Assembly (NCBI GenBank): GCA_963575745.1
Contig: CAUYUJ010014276.1
Coordinates: forward strand, 37,501 to 101,500
Origin: Prorocentrum cordatum
Lineage: Eukaryota > Sar > Dinophyceae > Prorocentrales > Prorocentraceae
Reading direction: 5' to 3'
DNA: 64,000 bases
A program made the position numbers and the translations under genes. How positions within the stretch are numbered: the first letter of the stretch is position 1; the number at the start of each line of letters is the position of its first letter. Below, piece after piece: positions 62,751 to 64,000 of the stretch. The notes under the pieces are model-generated. The model was not told the DNA's origin. It saw only the letters and a program-made list of their open reading frames with translations, and did not search any database.

Positions 62751-63715
62751 ATTTTTCGTCCGGGGCCCCCCAGGGGCCGCCCCGCGCGCGCCGCGCGAAC
62801 TAGAAATATTGTTAAGTAGTTACCGGAGATCTTAGCACGCCTCTGGCCCGTTGGGCCAGCGAATTCCAAGATGTGTAGACGAAAGAGACTACGTGGCTAC
62901 CGCCTCTTGAGCCATTTCCGATCCATGCGTTGAGCTCCGCTGCCCTTATCCCTCCTGGACCCTCTCCGATGTAAGTATCCTACCTGCTCCCGTCGTTCAT
63001 CCCCGCCATGTGCATGCTTCATGTTGCCGGCCACCGGTGAGGAGACCCGGGAGCGCAAGAGCACTGCCTTATGTTGGTGCCCTTGCAGACGACGGTTCTG
63101 TGGGCACCGCAGCCGTCATAAGGCGTGAGGCGAGCTCGCGCGCTTGCGTGCTCTCTGCACCTTTTTTTCCAGCTGCCACGTCGTCGATTTGCCAGTGCCC
63201 TAGGCTGTTCAGCGCACGTCTGACACGTGCGCCACCATCCGGATCCACGCTCTGCCTCGGAAGCCCACCCCCGCCCCCCCGCCGTTTCTTGCGCTTCTGA
63301 GGGTCGCGCCGTACAGCGGGAGGAGAAAGCACGGCACTGCGAAGTAGAATGCTTCTCTCGTGGGAGAGCCCAGGCAGCCGTGAAGCAGCACGAGACACCA
63401 CGACAATTGCGAATCATTATGGTTATCTCGTCTGAAGGCCCTGGCTATGGTAAAGTGCGAGAAAAAAACACGGGGCTGCATGTTACATTGCTCGTTTTGT
63501 CTGAAAGCCCTGGCGGCCCCAAAGGAGGGCAGAACACCACAGGCAGCTTCGGCTCCGCCGCCACACCGCGTGCTCGATAGCTGGCTTCGGCTCCGCCGCC
63601 ACGCCGTTTCCTTCACACGTTGGCGCGTGCGGCGCTGGGAGGCGCCGGAGAAACGAGCTATGTTAGCTGAGTCGCCAGCGCCCCTTCGCCAACCCCCCCC
63701 CCCTTGTCGCCCGCC
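62751..63715. other. No gene recognised
   Basis: Mixed-composition DNA. GGCTTCGGCTCCGCCGCCAC occurs twice (63547 and 63583), a 36-bp spaced duplication. The overlapping frames on both strands have no domain. Confidence 0.45.
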
Positions 63716-63895
63716 CCGATAGGGAGAAGGAAGCAGGGAGAAGGAGGTGGGGAGCGGAGGGGGGAGGAAAGAGTGAAGAGAAGGAGGTGGGGAGGAGGAG
63801 GAGGAGGAGGAGGAGGAGGAGGAGGAGGAGGAGGACGAGGAGGAGGAGGAGGACGAGGAGGAGGAGGAGGAGGAGGAGGAGGAGGACGACGACAC
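63716..63895. repeat. (GGA)n purine tract
   Basis: GGAGGA repeats with GACGAGG variants up to 63890. Minus frames across it are poly-Ser or poly-Leu. Confidence 0.92.
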
Positions 63896-64000
63896 TCCCT
63901 CTCCCTCTCCATGCCGCCCCCTCCTCCCTCCCCCCGCCTCCCTGCCTCCGTTGCACGTCCCTTCCCCCGCACTCGTCTTCGCTGGTGGCTCCAGGGGGGG

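Overview
The window reads as nuclear DNA of a dinoflagellate with a very large, repeat-filled genome (a Prorocentrum- or Symbiodinium-like alga; the genus is an inference). It is GC-rich, with long (TCC)n/(GGA)n, (GAT)n, (CA)n and (CAA)n tracts, several degenerate satellites, small terminal-inverted-repeat elements and LINE debris. A few short, strongly coding-like islands lie on the + strand. Their inferred introns end AG|G and start with GT, GC or GA, which is a dinoflagellate splicing habit. Nothing looks bacterial, viral or organellar.

Host gene. Islands at about 13.86, 15.8, 16.2, 16.6, 17.4, 23.96, 31.04, 43.77, 45.97, 48.50, 53.80, 54.33 and 56.49 kb can be read as exons of one + strand gene. 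The section from 17.4 to 48.6 kb spells out a TBC (Rab-GAP) domain, closest in layout to TBC1D13-type proteins. Reading phase agrees at every junction from 17.4 kb to the stop near 56.73 kb. Both catalytic finger residues of the TBC family appear to be replaced (Arg finger by Ala, Gln finger by Arg), so the product may be a non-catalytic Rab binder. Introns reach 12.6 kb. Several begin with pyrimidine (TCC) tracts and end with complementary purine (GGA) tracts.

Mobile elements. A complete LINE retrotransposon (32324-42238) sits in sense orientation in the 12.6 kb intron. It has a 12-bp target-site duplication, ORF1 (coiled coil), ORF2 (RNase H, then AP-type endonuclease, reverse transcriptase and C2H2 fingers), tandem 75-bp palindromic 3' repeats and a (CGATAG)4 tail. 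ORF1 and ORF2 overlap in the -1 arrangement. ORF1 ends in the canonical slippery heptamer A AAA AAC just before its stop, followed by a strong hairpin, so ORF2 is probably made by -1 ribosomal frameshifting. Broken LINE relatives lie at 3.0-4.8, 4.8-5.6 (minus), 28.2-30.3, 50.1-52.1 and 52.3-53.5 kb.

Other repeats. Six copies of a GATGCATC-rich element, five of a second inverted-repeat element (44.9-58.1 kb) and one of a third (55.5 kb) are present. A composite unit, (TCC)n plus an ~85-bp satellite plus a ~300-bp unique part, occurs three times. The central part of a U6 snRNA lies on the minus strand at 15.7 kb. Long stretches of 5.6-13.8, 18.2-23.3, 24.2-28.1 and 59.2-64 kb hold simple repeats and unrecognised sequence, with no gene I can defend.
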